Source: Saprospiraceae bacterium (GTDB taxonomy: Bacteria; Bacteroidota; Bacteroidia; Chitinophagales; Saprospiraceae). From it: 58,978 bases of DNA. This document shows, in pieces, positions 33,421 to 42,593 of this stretch. The stretch lies in assembly GCA_029263015.1 (NCBI GenBank), contig JAJCYI010000076.1, forward strand, positions 1 to 58,978, written 5' to 3'. The position numbers were made by a program, and so were the translations under genes. The notes under the pieces are model-generated. The model was not told the origin of the DNA, did not search any database, and saw nothing but the letters and a program-made list of their open reading frames with translations. Positions within the stretch are counted from its first letter, which is position 1. Every line of letters starts with the position of its first letter.

Positions 33421-36021
33421 ATGAGATTATTTTATACCGTTTTTTTTCTTTTACTGACCGCTCCGATTTTTTCCCAACAACTTCAATTTGCACCAATCCA
33501 GGGAAATCCAATTTTACGAAGCTATTCCGCTCAAAAAACCTCCGAGAACGCTGAGTTTGTCGAAAGGCTTACTGGAGTGGATCCCCGTAACGAATTGGAC
33601 AACAGGAATTTGGTTGAATGTCCTCCACCGATTCCGCTCGGATTTAATATTGTCGTTTCAGGAACGGAGACCATGTTTGAAGTTGACACCTTTGGTTTTG
33701 GTAAAAGCGGAGAGCCAGGATTTCTGAATTTGGTAGGTGGCCCAGGCTTCAATTTTGGACAAGTTACACTCCCAGATTCTACCATAAACTTTGCATACAC
33801 CGCTGATGCTGGTCTTTCTGGCATCAACAGCGATACTATTCTGATTGAATTTGAGGAGCCTGGAAACACGGACACCATATTATTGATAATGACGGTGATA
33901 AGGGCTGGCAAAACAATTATTGCAGACCCCATTACCATTGACCCTAGTGAGGTTATCCAATATTGTCTCGACAACGAGTTGGGCTTCCCAGCCCCCATGT
34001 CCTGCACACAGTTTGCCGACTGCCCAGATGGGTACGATGGCGACGGTGGGCGGAATGTTCATTTCAGGTCTTATTCTTTTCCCGACACCTGCATTGTTTA
34101 TTATGCCAATCGTTTTCCAGGCACCGATACGGTTTGTGTGGAAATCTGTGATGAAATGACGGTCTGCGATCTTTTTAAAATTCCAATTACAGTGCGGGGC
34201 GACACGCTTAAGATTAGCCAAGCCAATCCGTTTTTTGACGATTTTTCAAATACGGATGGCCGATTACCTTCTCCAGACTTTTGGTTGGACGATGATGTTT
34301 TTCTGAATTCCACATTAGCCAAAAATCCACCATCGGTCGGCTTTGTCACTTTTGATGGATTGGATGAGGGTGGTACACCATATGACCTTATTAATGGAGG
34401 TGTGGGCGATATACTTACATCAAAGGCCATTGACCTATCTTCTTTCAATGCTGGAGACGATGTGTTCCTCCGGTTCTTTTTTGCTCCCAAGGGTTATGGC
34501 CAAGGGCCTGAAATTGAGGATATATTTAATGTCGAATTCAGGAACAACCAAAGGGAATGGGTAGAAATGACCAGCTTTGAAGGAGTTGATACATTATTGC
34601 TCTCTGATGTGCCAGATTTTAATTTTGTTGCTATTCATTTAGATGACCCTTCCTTTTTTCATGGGGCATTCCAGTTCAGGTTCAAAGCAAGGACTTCGCC
34701 GGGAGGTTATGGCGATTGGTGGCATTTGGATTATGTGCACCTTGGGAATGGATCAACGGACGTTAACAACTTCCCTGATTTTTCATTTGCCACCCAGCCA
34801 ACTTCATTTTTGAAAAATTACACTTCTTTGCCATTGCAGCATTTGAAAGCCGATTTGGATGGAGAAATAAAAAAGGGAACTTCAGAGATAATGGAAGTGA
34901 GCATCACCAATAGGAGAAATGACGAGTCCAATAACTTTGCCTCATCCAGTATATTATTTGAAGAAACAACGCAATCAACTTCATTGAGCACTTCTTTTAC
35001 CATCGTTGATGCAAATGAGTCGTTGACCGAACCACTAAATCATAAAGATTTACAAAATTCAATTCCAGATGGAAATCGCCAGGCATTAATTTCTGGTATT
35101 AATAATTTACCTGACGTTGATTTTTTAAACATTGAAGGTGAGTTCTCATTCACTCCAAATACTAGCGAGACTGGTTCCATTTACGAAATAAACAATTCTG
35201 TAAAGTCAAATACTGTCCTCTCCGATTATTTTGCCCATGACGATGGAAGTGCCGAACTCCAGTTTTTTGTACAGTTTGCCCAAGGTGGTGAAAATGTGGC
35301 TGTGAAATACCACGCCAACGTCGAAGATACTTTAAAAGGGGTTCAGTTTATGTTCCCTCATTTTACGACCGAAGATTTTGAAAGCCAGTTGTTCAACCTT
35401 CAAGTTTGGATAGGGGAATTGGACGAAGAACCAGATTACGAGCGGGAACTGTTGCGGCCTTTTTATCCTGATGAGGTGTACGACACATTGCAGGGATTTA
35501 CCTCCTACCGTTTGGAAGATTTTTTTGGAGAACTGACACCAGTCGTTATTCCTGCCAATACTGATTTTTATGTGGGCTGGCAACAGTTGACATCGGCTGA
35601 GCAGGGAATTCCTGTTGGGTTTGACTTGACGACATCCTGTGATTGCAACTATGCTAATTTGACAGGCAACTGGGTCCCTTTCCCTACCAATAATTTTGAT
35701 GGATCGCTCATGGTGAGACCTGTTTTTGGAAATGTCCCATTCAATACAACCAGTGCAGTCGGAGAGGTTGGTAATGAATTCAGATGGCTGGATGTTTACC
35801 CTAACCCAACTTCTGTTCTTTTGCATGTAGATCTAAAGACAGGTTTGCACAACGATTATAAGTATGTGATTTTCAATCAGTTGGGGCAATTAGTGCTGCA
35901 AGGTGATTTGGAAAAGACCATCTCAGTGGAGCTGTTGGACAGCGGCCATTACTTTCTCCAAACGCTCGATAAAAAGTCTGGTGAAACATTGATGAGCAAA
36001 TTTGTTGTTTCAAAAAAATAA
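33421..36021 (+). CDS. Type IX secretion cargo protein, large beta-rich
   Basis: From the ATG at 33421 the product is 866 residues with a clean signal peptide (MRLFYTVFFLLLTAPIFSQQ); the longer frame adds 21 unsupported residues. The first 270 residues hold Ig-like or cadherin-like segments with paired cysteines (VCVEICDEMTVCDLFKIP). A jelly-roll-like part (about 280-440: DDFSNTDGRLPSPDFWLDD...FRFKARTSPGGYGDWWHLDY) resembles secreted choice-of-anchor domains. The end is a type A sorting domain (LDVYPNPTSVLLHVDL...SKFVVSKK). It follows the PASTA gene. Biochemical role unknown. Confidence 0.88.
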   Translation: MRLFYTVFFLLLTAPIFSQQLQFAPIQGNPILRSYSAQKTSENAEFVERLTGVDPRNELDNRNLVECPPPIPLGFNIVVSGTETMFEVDTFGFGKSGEPGFLNLVGGPGFNFGQVTLPDSTINFAYTADAGLSGINSDTILIEFEEPGNTDTILLIMTVIRAGKTIIADPITIDPSEVIQYCLDNELGFPAPMSCTQFADCPDGYDGDGGRNVHFRSYSFPDTCIVYYANRFPGTDTVCVEICDEMTVCDLFKIPITVRGDTLKISQANPFFDDFSNTDGRLPSPDFWLDDDVFLNSTLAKNPPSVGFVTFDGLDEGGTPYDLINGGVGDILTSKAIDLSSFNAGDDVFLRFFFAPKGYGQGPEIEDIFNVEFRNNQREWVEMTSFEGVDTLLLSDVPDFNFVAIHLDDPSFFHGAFQFRFKARTSPGGYGDWWHLDYVHLGNGSTDVNNFPDFSFATQPTSFLKNYTSLPLQHLKADLDGEIKKGTSEIMEVSITNRRNDESNNFASSSILFEETTQSTSLSTSFTIVDANESLTEPLNHKDLQNSIPDGNRQALISGINNLPDVDFLNIEGEFSFTPNTSETGSIYEINNSVKSNTVLSDYFAHDDGSAELQFFVQFAQGGENVAVKYHANVEDTLKGVQFMFPHFTTEDFESQLFNLQVWIGELDEEPDYERELLRPFYPDEVYDTLQGFTSYRLEDFFGELTPVVIPANTDFYVGWQQLTSAEQGIPVGFDLTTSCDCNYANLTGNWVPFPTNNFDGSLMVRPVFGNVPFNTTSAVGEVGNEFRWLDVYPNPTSVLLHVDLKTGLHNDYKYVIFNQLGQLVLQGDLEKTISVELLDSGHYFLQTLDKKSGETLMSKFVVSKK

Positions 36022-36062
36022 GAGAGGAAACTTGATATTTTGAGGATGTTTGCCAAAACAAA

Positions 36063-36095
36063 AGACCTGACAGGTTTCTAAAACCTGTCAGGTCT
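36063..36095. repeat. Palindrome, dispersed copy 2 of the 373-405 repeat
   Basis: AGACCTGACAGGTTT, a three-base loop CTA, and the reverse complement, followed by GGCCG as in copy 1. It lies 42 bp after the cargo gene stop and may help end its transcript. Confidence 0.8.
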
Positions 36096-36178
36096 GGCCG
36101 AAAAGTCATTAGGTAATCTGCCTTAAGTACTTTAACCACCAAGATCTATTTCACTCTAAATAATTTTATAATAAACAG

Positions 36179-36478
36179 ATGGACATCACGGTACAAGAAC
36201 TTAAAGAGAAATTTGAAAACAACAGCGAATTTGTTTTCATTGACGTGCGCGAAGTTTGGGAAAACGAGCAATTTAACCTTGGGGGGCAGATTATACCAAT
36301 TGGGGAATTCATGTCCAGAATCCCTGAACTTGAACCCCACAAAAACAATGAAATAGTGGTGTATTGCCATTCAGGAAATCGCAGCGGCATGGCTAAAATG
36401 TTGCTGGAATCTGCAGGTTTCAGCAATGTTAGAAATCTGATCGGTGGGGTTGTGCATTGGCAACATGTTTATAAATGA
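36179..36478 (+). CDS. Single-domain rhodanese
   Basis: The 99-residue protein is a complete rhodanese fold without signal peptide. FVFIDVREVWENEQFNLGG carries the conserved DVRE near residue 21, and the active-site loop VVYCHSGNRSGMA holds the catalytic Cys near residue 62. The C-terminal GVVHWQ is the usual last helix region. Such cytoplasmic proteins carry persulfide sulfur on the Cys. The six-residue loop (C-H-S-G-N-R) is of the sulfurtransferase length. It is monocistronic; the next gene is convergent. Confidence 0.92.
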   Translation: MDITVQELKEKFENNSEFVFIDVREVWENEQFNLGGQIIPIGEFMSRIPELEPHKNNEIVVYCHSGNRSGMAKMLLESAGFSNVRNLIGGVVHWQHVYK

Positions 36479-36481
36479 AGG

Positions 36482-36556
36482 ATTTGAGTTTTGATTTATA
36501 ATTGATGAGTGATGTACAGAGTATTCATCAATCATCATTTATCGATCATCAATCAC
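36482..36556. repeat. Fold-back TGATGA/TCATCA array between convergent genes
   Basis: ATTGATGAGTGATG (36501-36514) faces CATCAATCATCATTTATCGA (36527-36546) and a further ATCATCAATCA. It resembles the array at 22070-22154 and also fills the gap between two convergent stops. Confidence 0.6.
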
Positions 36557-37114
36557 CTATTGTGCTTCTTTCGCCTTCACATAACTTGCAATCCCATCTG
36601 CTTTTAAGTCCTTTACCAATCTCTCCGCACTGGCCATATTGTCAAACCTATCCACCAATACCACATCGTATTTTCCACGGTCAAAAGGCTCTACACGGGC
36701 ATTGGAAAAACCCATCCCTTTAAGTTTGGCTGCGTGACTTTTAGCCAATGAGCTTTTGGAAAATGTTCCGGCAATCACCATGAATTTTCCACTTGAATAA
36801 GAGGTCGGCGGTGGCGTCTTTGCTGGTTCGTCATCTTGTTGGCCATCATCAGTTGAAGGGTTTTCTTGTGCATCGGAAGGATTGGCTTCGGAGGTGTTTG
36901 GATCAGTATCTGTGTCAGCCCCTCCGTTTTCGTTTTCAACATCATCAACGTTGTATTGATAGGTGCTGTCTTCTTCAACGGGATTGGATGTTGTTTCTAT
37001 TGGGTTCACAACAGGTTCGTCGCCAAACAAATCTGTCATCTTATAAACCAGGAAAATAATGGCGAGAATGCATGCAGCAACAATAGCGATGGTGATATAA
37101 TCAAGTCTTGACAT
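36557..37114 (-). CDS. SPOR-domain membrane protein
   Basis: The 185-residue protein has one N-terminal membrane helix (ITIAIVAACILAIIFLVY, about 6-23) and an acidic, Asn/Asp/Glu-rich linker (about 40-105). A C-terminal SPOR domain (about 112-184) contains SGKFMVIAGTFSKSSLAKSHAAKLKGMGF and the later VDRFDNMASAERLVKDLKADGI. SPOR domains bind denuded peptidoglycan glycan at division sites, so it probably acts at the septum in the periplasm. Length and layout are normal. It is convergent with the rhodanese gene. Confidence 0.9.
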   Translation of the reverse strand: MSRLDYITIAIVAACILAIIFLVYKMTDLFGDEPVVNPIETTSNPVEEDSTYQYNVDDVENENGGADTDTDPNTSEANPSDAQENPSTDDGQQDDEPAKTPPPTSYSSGKFMVIAGTFSKSSLAKSHAAKLKGMGFSNARVEPFDRGKYDVVLVDRFDNMASAERLVKDLKADGIASYVKAKEAQ

Positions 37115-37134
37115 TTTCGAAGAGTTATTTATTA

Positions 37135-37292
37135 GACATCTTTCCTAAATAAATTTAAGGCATGGAAACAAGGATTTTTTTGTCAGACGAGGCATTTTTT
37201 GAAGGAATAGCCAAAGCTATTGCTGAAAAAAATAACGAAGTATGACGGAAAAAGACTGTTTAGCTGACTTATAGTTATTTAGGAAAGATGTC
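37135..37292. mobile_element. 158-bp TA-flanked inverted-repeat element (second family)
   Basis: Termini GACATCTTTCCTAAATAA (37135-37152) and its reverse complement (37275-37292) are flanked by TA on both sides (37133-37134, 37293-37294). The interior (TTTTTTGTCAGACGAGGCA, GCCAAAGCTATTGC, AACGAAGTATGACGGAAAAA) matches the minus-strand interior of the elements at 9950 and 54175, although the termini are unrelated. It lies upstream of the SPOR gene. Confidence 0.75.
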
Positions 37293-37424
37293 TATTAATT
37301 TAATAGGGATTGTACTGGTAATCAGAAGCTTAAATACTGGAGACTTCTTTTTCCAAAGGTAAAAATAGAATTATTAGTTGGAAGCTGCAAGTGCCTTGGG
37401 CTGCTTAACTTTACCGGGCCAGTT

Positions 37425-37496
<72 letters not shown>

Positions 37497-37544
37497 GAAT
37501 ACCTTAATAACCAATACCTCAATATCAATTAACCAATTTCAAAC

Positions 37545-40500
37545 ATGAACCTGAAAATAATATCCGCTGGAGCGGGGTCTGGCAAGACATATCGACTGAC
37601 CCAGGAAATGGTTGGACTTTTGGCATCTGGTGAAGTGCAGGCCAGTGGCATCATAGCGACTACTTTCACTAATAAAGCGGCTGCCGAACTCCAAGATCGG
37701 GTGCGGGTGAAACTGCTCGAGGAGGGACTTGCAAAAGAAGCCAACGACCTGGGAAATGCATTGATTGGAACAGTCCATGGGCTGGGTGTAAAGTTGTTGA
37801 AACGTTTTGCTTTTGAAGCCGGAGTCTCGCCAGTGGTCGACATTATTGCCAATGAGGATCAACAGTTGATGTTCAACCAATCGTTGGCCATGGTTTTGAC
37901 AAATGAGCGGGTAGAGGAGATGGGGAGGTTGTCTGACAAACTTGGACTGAACAAATCGGTTTTCAATTCTACCGACTGGCGAAAATTATTGATGCAACTT
38001 ACTGAAGTTGCGCGCGCCAATAATTTTTCAAACGAAACTCTGGAAAAGAGTAAACAACTGTCATTCAATACTTTCTGTGAATTTTTGGATAACAAAACAG
38101 ATCGACCACTTTCAGAATGGGGTTCCATGCTTTCCAATGAAATAGAGGATGCGATCAGTAGATTGGAAAACAATGATGATACAACCAAAGTAACCGAAAC
38201 GGGGGTGAAGACACTCAAGGAGTTAAAAAGCGAATTGAAATTCAGGGGAGAGCTTTATTGGCACCAGTGGGTCAAATTGGCTAAGTTGAAAGTAGGGGCG
38301 AAAAGCAGGGAAGATTTAATACCACTTATTGAATTTGCAGACTCTCATTTATCACATCCTGATTTCCACCAGGACATTCAGTCTTTTATTTTCAACCTCT
38401 TTGAAATGGCACAATCTGCCATTGATGAATACAGTAAATATAAATTGAGCAGGGGGCTTATCGACTATACGGACATGGAAGTGTTAGTAAATCAACTACT
38501 TGATTCAGAGGTAGTTAAAGATAATTTGAGAGAGGAATTGGATTTGTTGATGGTGGATGAATTTCAGGACACAAGTCCATTGCAGTTAGAGATTTTTTTG
38601 AAACTATCAAAGCTTGCCAAGCACGCAGTATGGGTTGGCGACCCAAAGCAAAGTATTTATGGATTCAGAGGGGCAGAACCTGCATTGATGAACGCCATCA
38701 TTGCGCAGCAGGGAGGTTTGAAAAAAGAAAATATCCTGGAATACTCGTGGCGGTCAAGAGAGGATATTGTCCATGCCACCAATGCAATATTCACCAAAGC
38801 ATTTGATGATATGCCGGCGGAGCAGGTGGCGCTTAAAGCAAAACGATGCAAAAAAGCAGACTCCGATTCGGCCAACAACGAGGATGAACCAACTGAAATA
38901 AATCAAGCCCTTGTTCATTGGCATTTTGAGTTTGACGGGGAAGGGAGAAAACCAGGCCGAGCATGGTTCAATCATTGCCTCGCTGAATCAATTCAGGTTT
39001 TGTTGGAACGAGGACCAGTTATTTTACCGAAAGGGAAAGAAGAATACCGGAAAATACAACCAGGGGATATTGCCATCCTTTGCCGGTCGAACAACAGTTG
39101 TCAGGATATGGCTGATGCCTTGCACCAAGTTGGCCTCAAAGCGGCTATTTCGAGAGCGGGATTGTTGGGAACTGCTGAGGCAAAATTGGTGCTTGCTTGC
39201 CTAAAATTCATTCTCAATCAATACGATTCACTTTCGGTGGCAGAGATATTATTGCTTGCGTCAAGCATTGATATTGAGGAGATTGTGACTAAAAGAATCG
39301 ATTTTTTAGAGCAGTTAAACAGGGAAGCTCAAACTCACCGTTGGGGAGATGGCGACCCGATAATTGAGCGCTTAAATCAAATGCGGTCACAGGTAGTGGA
39401 ATTGTCCAGTGCCGAAATTTTGACATTGCTTTTAGAGGAATTGGACTTGCGGCACATCATCGCTTCGTGGGGGAATGTGGATCAAAGGCTTGCCAATATC
39501 GATGTCTTCATCAAGCTTTCCTATAAGTATGAAGAAGCCTGTAATCGCATGCATGCAGCAGCATCTTTGGGTGGGTTTTTACTTTGGTTAAATGACTTGG
39601 AAAACAACCAAGCGGATATGCAGGGCGCAGGGGAGAACCCCATGGCTGTCAATATTCTGACCTATCACAAAAGTAAAGGTTTGGAATATCCGGTGGTCAT
39701 TTGCCAAAATCTTGACCAGCCCCTTCGGGATGATGTTTGGGGGATGGATATTGTTGCGGAACAAGCGGAAGTTGATCTCGATAACCTGTTGGGCAACCGT
39801 TGGTTGCGGCTTTGGGTAAATCCCTATTCAGATCAGTTCAAAAAGACCAAATTAGCAGAACGAATTGACGAATCTGAAGTGAAGGCTAAAAAGCGAATCC
39901 AGGTATTGGCGGAGGAGTCCAGGTTGCTTTATGTTGGTATTACCAGGGCGAGGGACTACCTCATTTTTCCTACTTATCACAAGCAGCCCATTTGGCTCAA
40001 CCGCGTATTTCACAAAGGATTGGAAGATCGGTCGGTGCTCGACCCCAATGCTGATCTTTCGCCCTGGGAATGGAATGACGATGCTTTGGTCGTTACAACA
40101 GAAGTCTCACATTTTGGAATAGATTTTACCGATTCAGAAGCTTCTGAGCAAAATGTTTTTGTTCTGCCTACGGCAAATGGCAAAGGTTCGTTTGATGTTT
40201 ACAACTTAGATGAAATTGCCTTGGAGAATGTGGTGAAATTATTTGAATCCAATTATAGTATGCCAGTTCCATTGCCCGAAGTAATTGAACGTCAGCAAGT
40301 TGGCAAAGCCATTGTTTCATTTTTGAATACTGGGAGAAGCAATATGGATCGTGCAGGTCAACTGGAAATGGCAGATAGGATCATCGAAGTTTACGGGGTT
40401 GATTCCTTGGTAGAGCGTGACCGCATTTTACAAGTAGGAGTGGAGTTTGATGAGTGGATCGAAAAGGAATTTAAAGTGGTGGAGCGATTTCAAAACTATC

Positions 40501-40757
40501 CTGTTCGGGCACATATGAATGGGCAATTATTTGAGGCAAGCTTAGATTTTTTGTTCCATACCAAAACTGGATTTGTAATCATCCTCAATAGCCCATTTGT
40601 TGGAGAGGCTAAGGCAAGGTTTAAAAAAGCTAAAGATTTGGCTGGTAGGTTGGCGGGAATGAAAGTGGCTGTTCAGCAGATTTTTGATGTGGTCGATTTG
40701 GACTTGTATGTGCATTTTGTACTGTCAGGCACCGTCATGAAAGTCGAGGTGAGTTAG
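37545..40757 (+). CDS. UvrD/AddA-like superfamily 1 helicase with degenerate nuclease domain
   Basis: The 1070-residue protein has Walker A GAGSGKT (residues 9-15), motif Ia ATTFTNKAAAEL, motif II LLMVDEFQDTSPLQ (about 333-346), motif III WVGDPKQSIYGFRG and motif V ILTYHKSKGLEYPVV. Motif VI is LLYVGITRARDYL (about 793-805). Overall layout is that of the AddA/RecB end-processing helicase. The C-terminal 120 residues occupy the nuclease position. FEASLDFLF retains one Asp, but the expected D-x-K after GFVII is replaced by LNSPF, so nuclease activity is doubtful. No addB lies beside it. It probably acts in double-strand-break repair as a motor only, or with an unlinked partner. Confidence 0.88.
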   Translation: MNLKIISAGAGSGKTYRLTQEMVGLLASGEVQASGIIATTFTNKAAAELQDRVRVKLLEEGLAKEANDLGNALIGTVHGLGVKLLKRFAFEAGVSPVVDIIANEDQQLMFNQSLAMVLTNERVEEMGRLSDKLGLNKSVFNSTDWRKLLMQLTEVARANNFSNETLEKSKQLSFNTFCEFLDNKTDRPLSEWGSMLSNEIEDAISRLENNDDTTKVTETGVKTLKELKSELKFRGELYWHQWVKLAKLKVGAKSREDLIPLIEFADSHLSHPDFHQDIQSFIFNLFEMAQSAIDEYSKYKLSRGLIDYTDMEVLVNQLLDSEVVKDNLREELDLLMVDEFQDTSPLQLEIFLKLSKLAKHAVWVGDPKQSIYGFRGAEPALMNAIIAQQGGLKKENILEYSWRSREDIVHATNAIFTKAFDDMPAEQVALKAKRCKKADSDSANNEDEPTEINQALVHWHFEFDGEGRKPGRAWFNHCLAESIQVLLERGPVILPKGKEEYRKIQPGDIAILCRSNNSCQDMADALHQVGLKAAISRAGLLGTAEAKLVLACLKFILNQYDSLSVAEILLLASSIDIEEIVTKRIDFLEQLNREAQTHRWGDGDPIIERLNQMRSQVVELSSAEILTLLLEELDLRHIIASWGNVDQRLANIDVFIKLSYKYEEACNRMHAAASLGGFLLWLNDLENNQADMQGAGENPMAVNILTYHKSKGLEYPVVICQNLDQPLRDDVWGMDIVAEQAEVDLDNLLGNRWLRLWVNPYSDQFKKTKLAERIDESEVKAKKRIQVLAEESRLLYVGITRARDYLIFPTYHKQPIWLNRVFHKGLEDRSVLDPNADLSPWEWNDDALVVTTEVSHFGIDFTDSEASEQNVFVLPTANGKGSFDVYNLDEIALENVVKLFESNYSMPVPLPEVIERQQVGKAIVSFLNTGRSNMDRAGQLEMADRIIEVYGVDSLVERDRILQVGVEFDEWIEKEFKVVERFQNYPVRAHMNGQLFEASLDFLFHTKTGFVIILNSPFVGEAKARFKKAKDLAGRLAGMKVAVQQIFDVVDLDLYVHFVLSGTVMKVEVS

Positions 40758-40767
40758 TAACGTTTAA

Positions 40768-40818
40768 AGAATACAAAAGAGGGATGAAGCAATTTGCTCC
40801 ATCCCTCTTTTGTATTCT
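40768..40818. terminator. Strong intrinsic terminator between convergent genes
   Basis: A 19-bp stem (AGAATACAAAAGAGGGATG with 40800-40818) is extended by an inner AGCAA/TTGCT pairing, and both sides have A/T tracts. It serves the helicase gene and the convergent secreted protein gene. Confidence 0.9.
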
Positions 40819-40843
40819 CTTTTCTAATTCGTCGATTTGGGAT

Positions 40844-41446
40844 TTAATCTTCTTCTTCTTCTCCATCTTCATCATCACTTACAAAAATGACCATTGGGTT
40901 GTTGTTATTTACTTCATAATTGCCAGCGTAGCGGTAGGTTTGCATTCCGTTGCCAGTTCCAAAATCAAGGATTCCGATGTCATTACCAGGATTGGTTCCT
41001 CTTGAATTTGGAGTCGAAAATACATCATTTCCATTTTCAAATAAGCTGATTGCACCATCAAAGCTTTCATTGCATGTGAATGTGAAAAGCAAAGTTTCTT
41101 CATTAGGGAACAACTCGATTTTTGGGTTATCGTGTACGAAACCAAAAGAAATGTATGCTTTGTCAGTAGCTTCCGTAGGAGCATCAACCCTTGCATTTTC
41201 AACCCATGTACCGCTAACGTTGGTTATTGTAGAGTAGGTGAAATCAACTGGAGCAACGATGGTTATTTGTCCTGAGCCAGCAGCAGTTTTATCTGATGGG
41301 AAAATTGATTCAACAGGTTTTACGAAAACACCCCAAGTCATGTCAGGAAGTTGCTGCAAAGAAAAAAGTAAACTTTCATTTTCAGCACTAAGGATCGTTG
41401 AGAAAGAAATGATGGCGATTGTGAAAAGAGACTTTAGAGTATTCAT
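40844..41446 (-). CDS. Secreted acidic protein of unknown function
   Basis: The 200-residue protein has a signal peptide (SLFTIAIISFSTILSAEN). A beta-sandwich-like domain of about 155 residues follows (SLLFSLQQLPDMTWGVFVKP...ITIVAPVDFTYSTI...LLFTFTCNESFDGAISLFENGND), in places like cohesin or cadherin-type surface modules. A very acidic tail, DDEDGEEEED, ends it. No sorting domain or membrane helix is present. The tail could bind calcium or keep the protein soluble. No neighbour suggests a role. Confidence 0.75.
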   Translation of the reverse strand: MNTLKSLFTIAIISFSTILSAENESLLFSLQQLPDMTWGVFVKPVESIFPSDKTAAGSGQITIVAPVDFTYSTITNVSGTWVENARVDAPTEATDKAYISFGFVHDNPKIELFPNEETLLFTFTCNESFDGAISLFENGNDVFSTPNSRGTNPGNDIGILDFGTGNGMQTYRYAGNYEVNNNNPMVIFVSDDEDGEEEED

Positions 41447-41789
41447 AATTTCTGTGTTGAGCTATTTTTTCTTCAAGTGAGTAGTGATTCAGTTCGTTTG
41501 TGAAGCAAATATGCAGCGTGGTGGAGATGTTTTTTGTTCGTTTCTTCCCAAATTGTGACAAGAAAAAATGACAGATTGGTCTCTATGCCTTAAAATACTA
41601 GCGTTTTTGGGAAATAACCGTGACAGAATGCTATCAATTTTTTTATTGATTAGGATCATTCCACTGGCTTTTTGTATAAAATTTCTTTGGCCAAACTATT
41701 TATTTCCTACTCCCTTAAAGCATTCTCTCTACTGTACACTTTCTAAATTAATCAATTCAAGTAGGTTCAATTGACAAATAACTTGGCGC
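41447..41789. other. Gene-free upstream region of the secreted protein
   Basis: A 68-codon plus-strand frame at 41568-41774 has membrane-like composition by chance of A/T richness and no family. I see no RNA gene. The minus-strand part near 41450-41520 should contain the promoter of the gene at 40844. Confidence 0.45.
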
Positions 41790-41912
41790 TGCCCGATCGG
41801 ACCGGCGTTTAGCCGATCCGATCGAACAATTTAAAACGGATATACCATTTATTTCTGTTGCCATCTATTCCAATGATCGGTCGGATCGCCTAAGCGGCGG
41901 TCCGATCGGCGA
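41790..41912. repeat. GC-rich inverted repeat of about 37-bp arms
   Basis: Left CCCGATCGGACCGGCG then TTTAGCCGATCCGATCGAAC (41792-41827). The right half (41875-41911) is its complement with several substitutions: TCGGTCGGATCGCC, TAAGCGGCGGTCCGATCGGC. Each arm is itself nearly palindromic, so a four-way fold is possible. The 47-base A/T-rich middle has no coding signal. Confidence 0.7.
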
Positions 41913-42042
41913 CATTTGGTAAAATTCAAAAAAGAGTACGGTAAAGAAAAAGCATTTATGCTTCCATTCCCTGGTCTAAATTAAAGTCGTTTTTTTGTAT
42001 TTTTGATTCGGCTCTTATATTAGCCATCGCTCTTCCTTACAG

Positions 42043-42050
42043 TATATTTG
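42043..42050 (+). promoter_or_regulatory. Candidate -7 box for the DUF4293 gene
   Basis: TATATTTG fits TAnnTTTG and lies 25 bp before the ATG at 42075. A matching TTG at the right distance is not seen, so the call is tentative. Confidence 0.45.
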
Positions 42051-42074
42051 CCGCGTAGAAAAAACATTGCGATT

Positions 42075-42515
42075 ATGATACAACGAATTCAAAGTATATT
42101 CCTTTTACTGTCTTCAACAGCTGGTTTTGGCCTGCTGGCTCTACCCTTTGCTACCACAAATGAAGTGGTTGCTTCTTCGGTACTTTTTTCGGATTCAAAT
42201 TATTCTGTAAATGACAACATGGGACTTTTGGTTCTTTTTGCATTGGCCGGAGGATTGGCTTTGGTTAGTATATTCCTGTACAATAATAGATCGTTGCAGA
42301 TGAAAATATGCCGTTTGGCTATCATTGCGGATGTGATTGGGTTGGTGCTCGCTATTATACTACTGTGGCAAGATGGTGAGAGTATTAGTGATGTTGTGAT
42401 TGACGATGGGGGAGGGGCATACTTGCCATTTGGTTTTTTGCTTTTTGCGATTTTGGCCTTGCGGTTTATTAGGAAAGATGAAAACCTAGTGAAATCAATG
42501 GATAGGTTAAGATAG
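42075..42515 (+). CDS. DUF4293 four-helix membrane protein
   Basis: The 146-residue protein starts MIQRIQSIFLLLSS, the usual opening of DUF4293. It has four membrane helices (SIFLLLSSTAGFGLLALPF; GLLVLFALAGGLALVSIFLY; CRLAIIADVIGLVLAIILLW; PFGFLLFAILALRFI) and a basic C-terminus (RKDENLVKSMDRLR). The family is restricted to Bacteroidota and its function is unknown. I chose the ATG at 42075 rather than the earlier frame start because of this conserved opening. Terminator 42538-42578 follows. Confidence 0.9.
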   Translation: MIQRIQSIFLLLSSTAGFGLLALPFATTNEVVASSVLFSDSNYSVNDNMGLLVLFALAGGLALVSIFLYNNRSLQMKICRLAIIADVIGLVLAIILLWQDGESISDVVIDDGGGAYLPFGFLLFAILALRFIRKDENLVKSMDRLR

Positions 42516-42537
42516 GTTTCAATTGGTTATTCCAAAT

Positions 42538-42578
42538 AAAAAAGGTCATCAAACGCTTTAAGTTTGACGACCTTTTTT
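42538..42578. terminator. Bidirectional intrinsic terminator
   Basis: AAAAAAGGTCATCAAAC (42538-42554) pairs with GTTTGACGACCTTTTTT (42562-42578) with one mismatch around a short loop. T-runs on both strands serve the convergent DUF4293 and exbD genes. Confidence 0.9.
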
Positions 42579-42593
42579 TGAAGATAGATGAAT

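Noticed and set aside
41568..41774. 68-codon hydrophobic frame upstream of the secreted acidic protein
   Set aside because: A/T-rich chance frame, with no conserved motif and no start signal.
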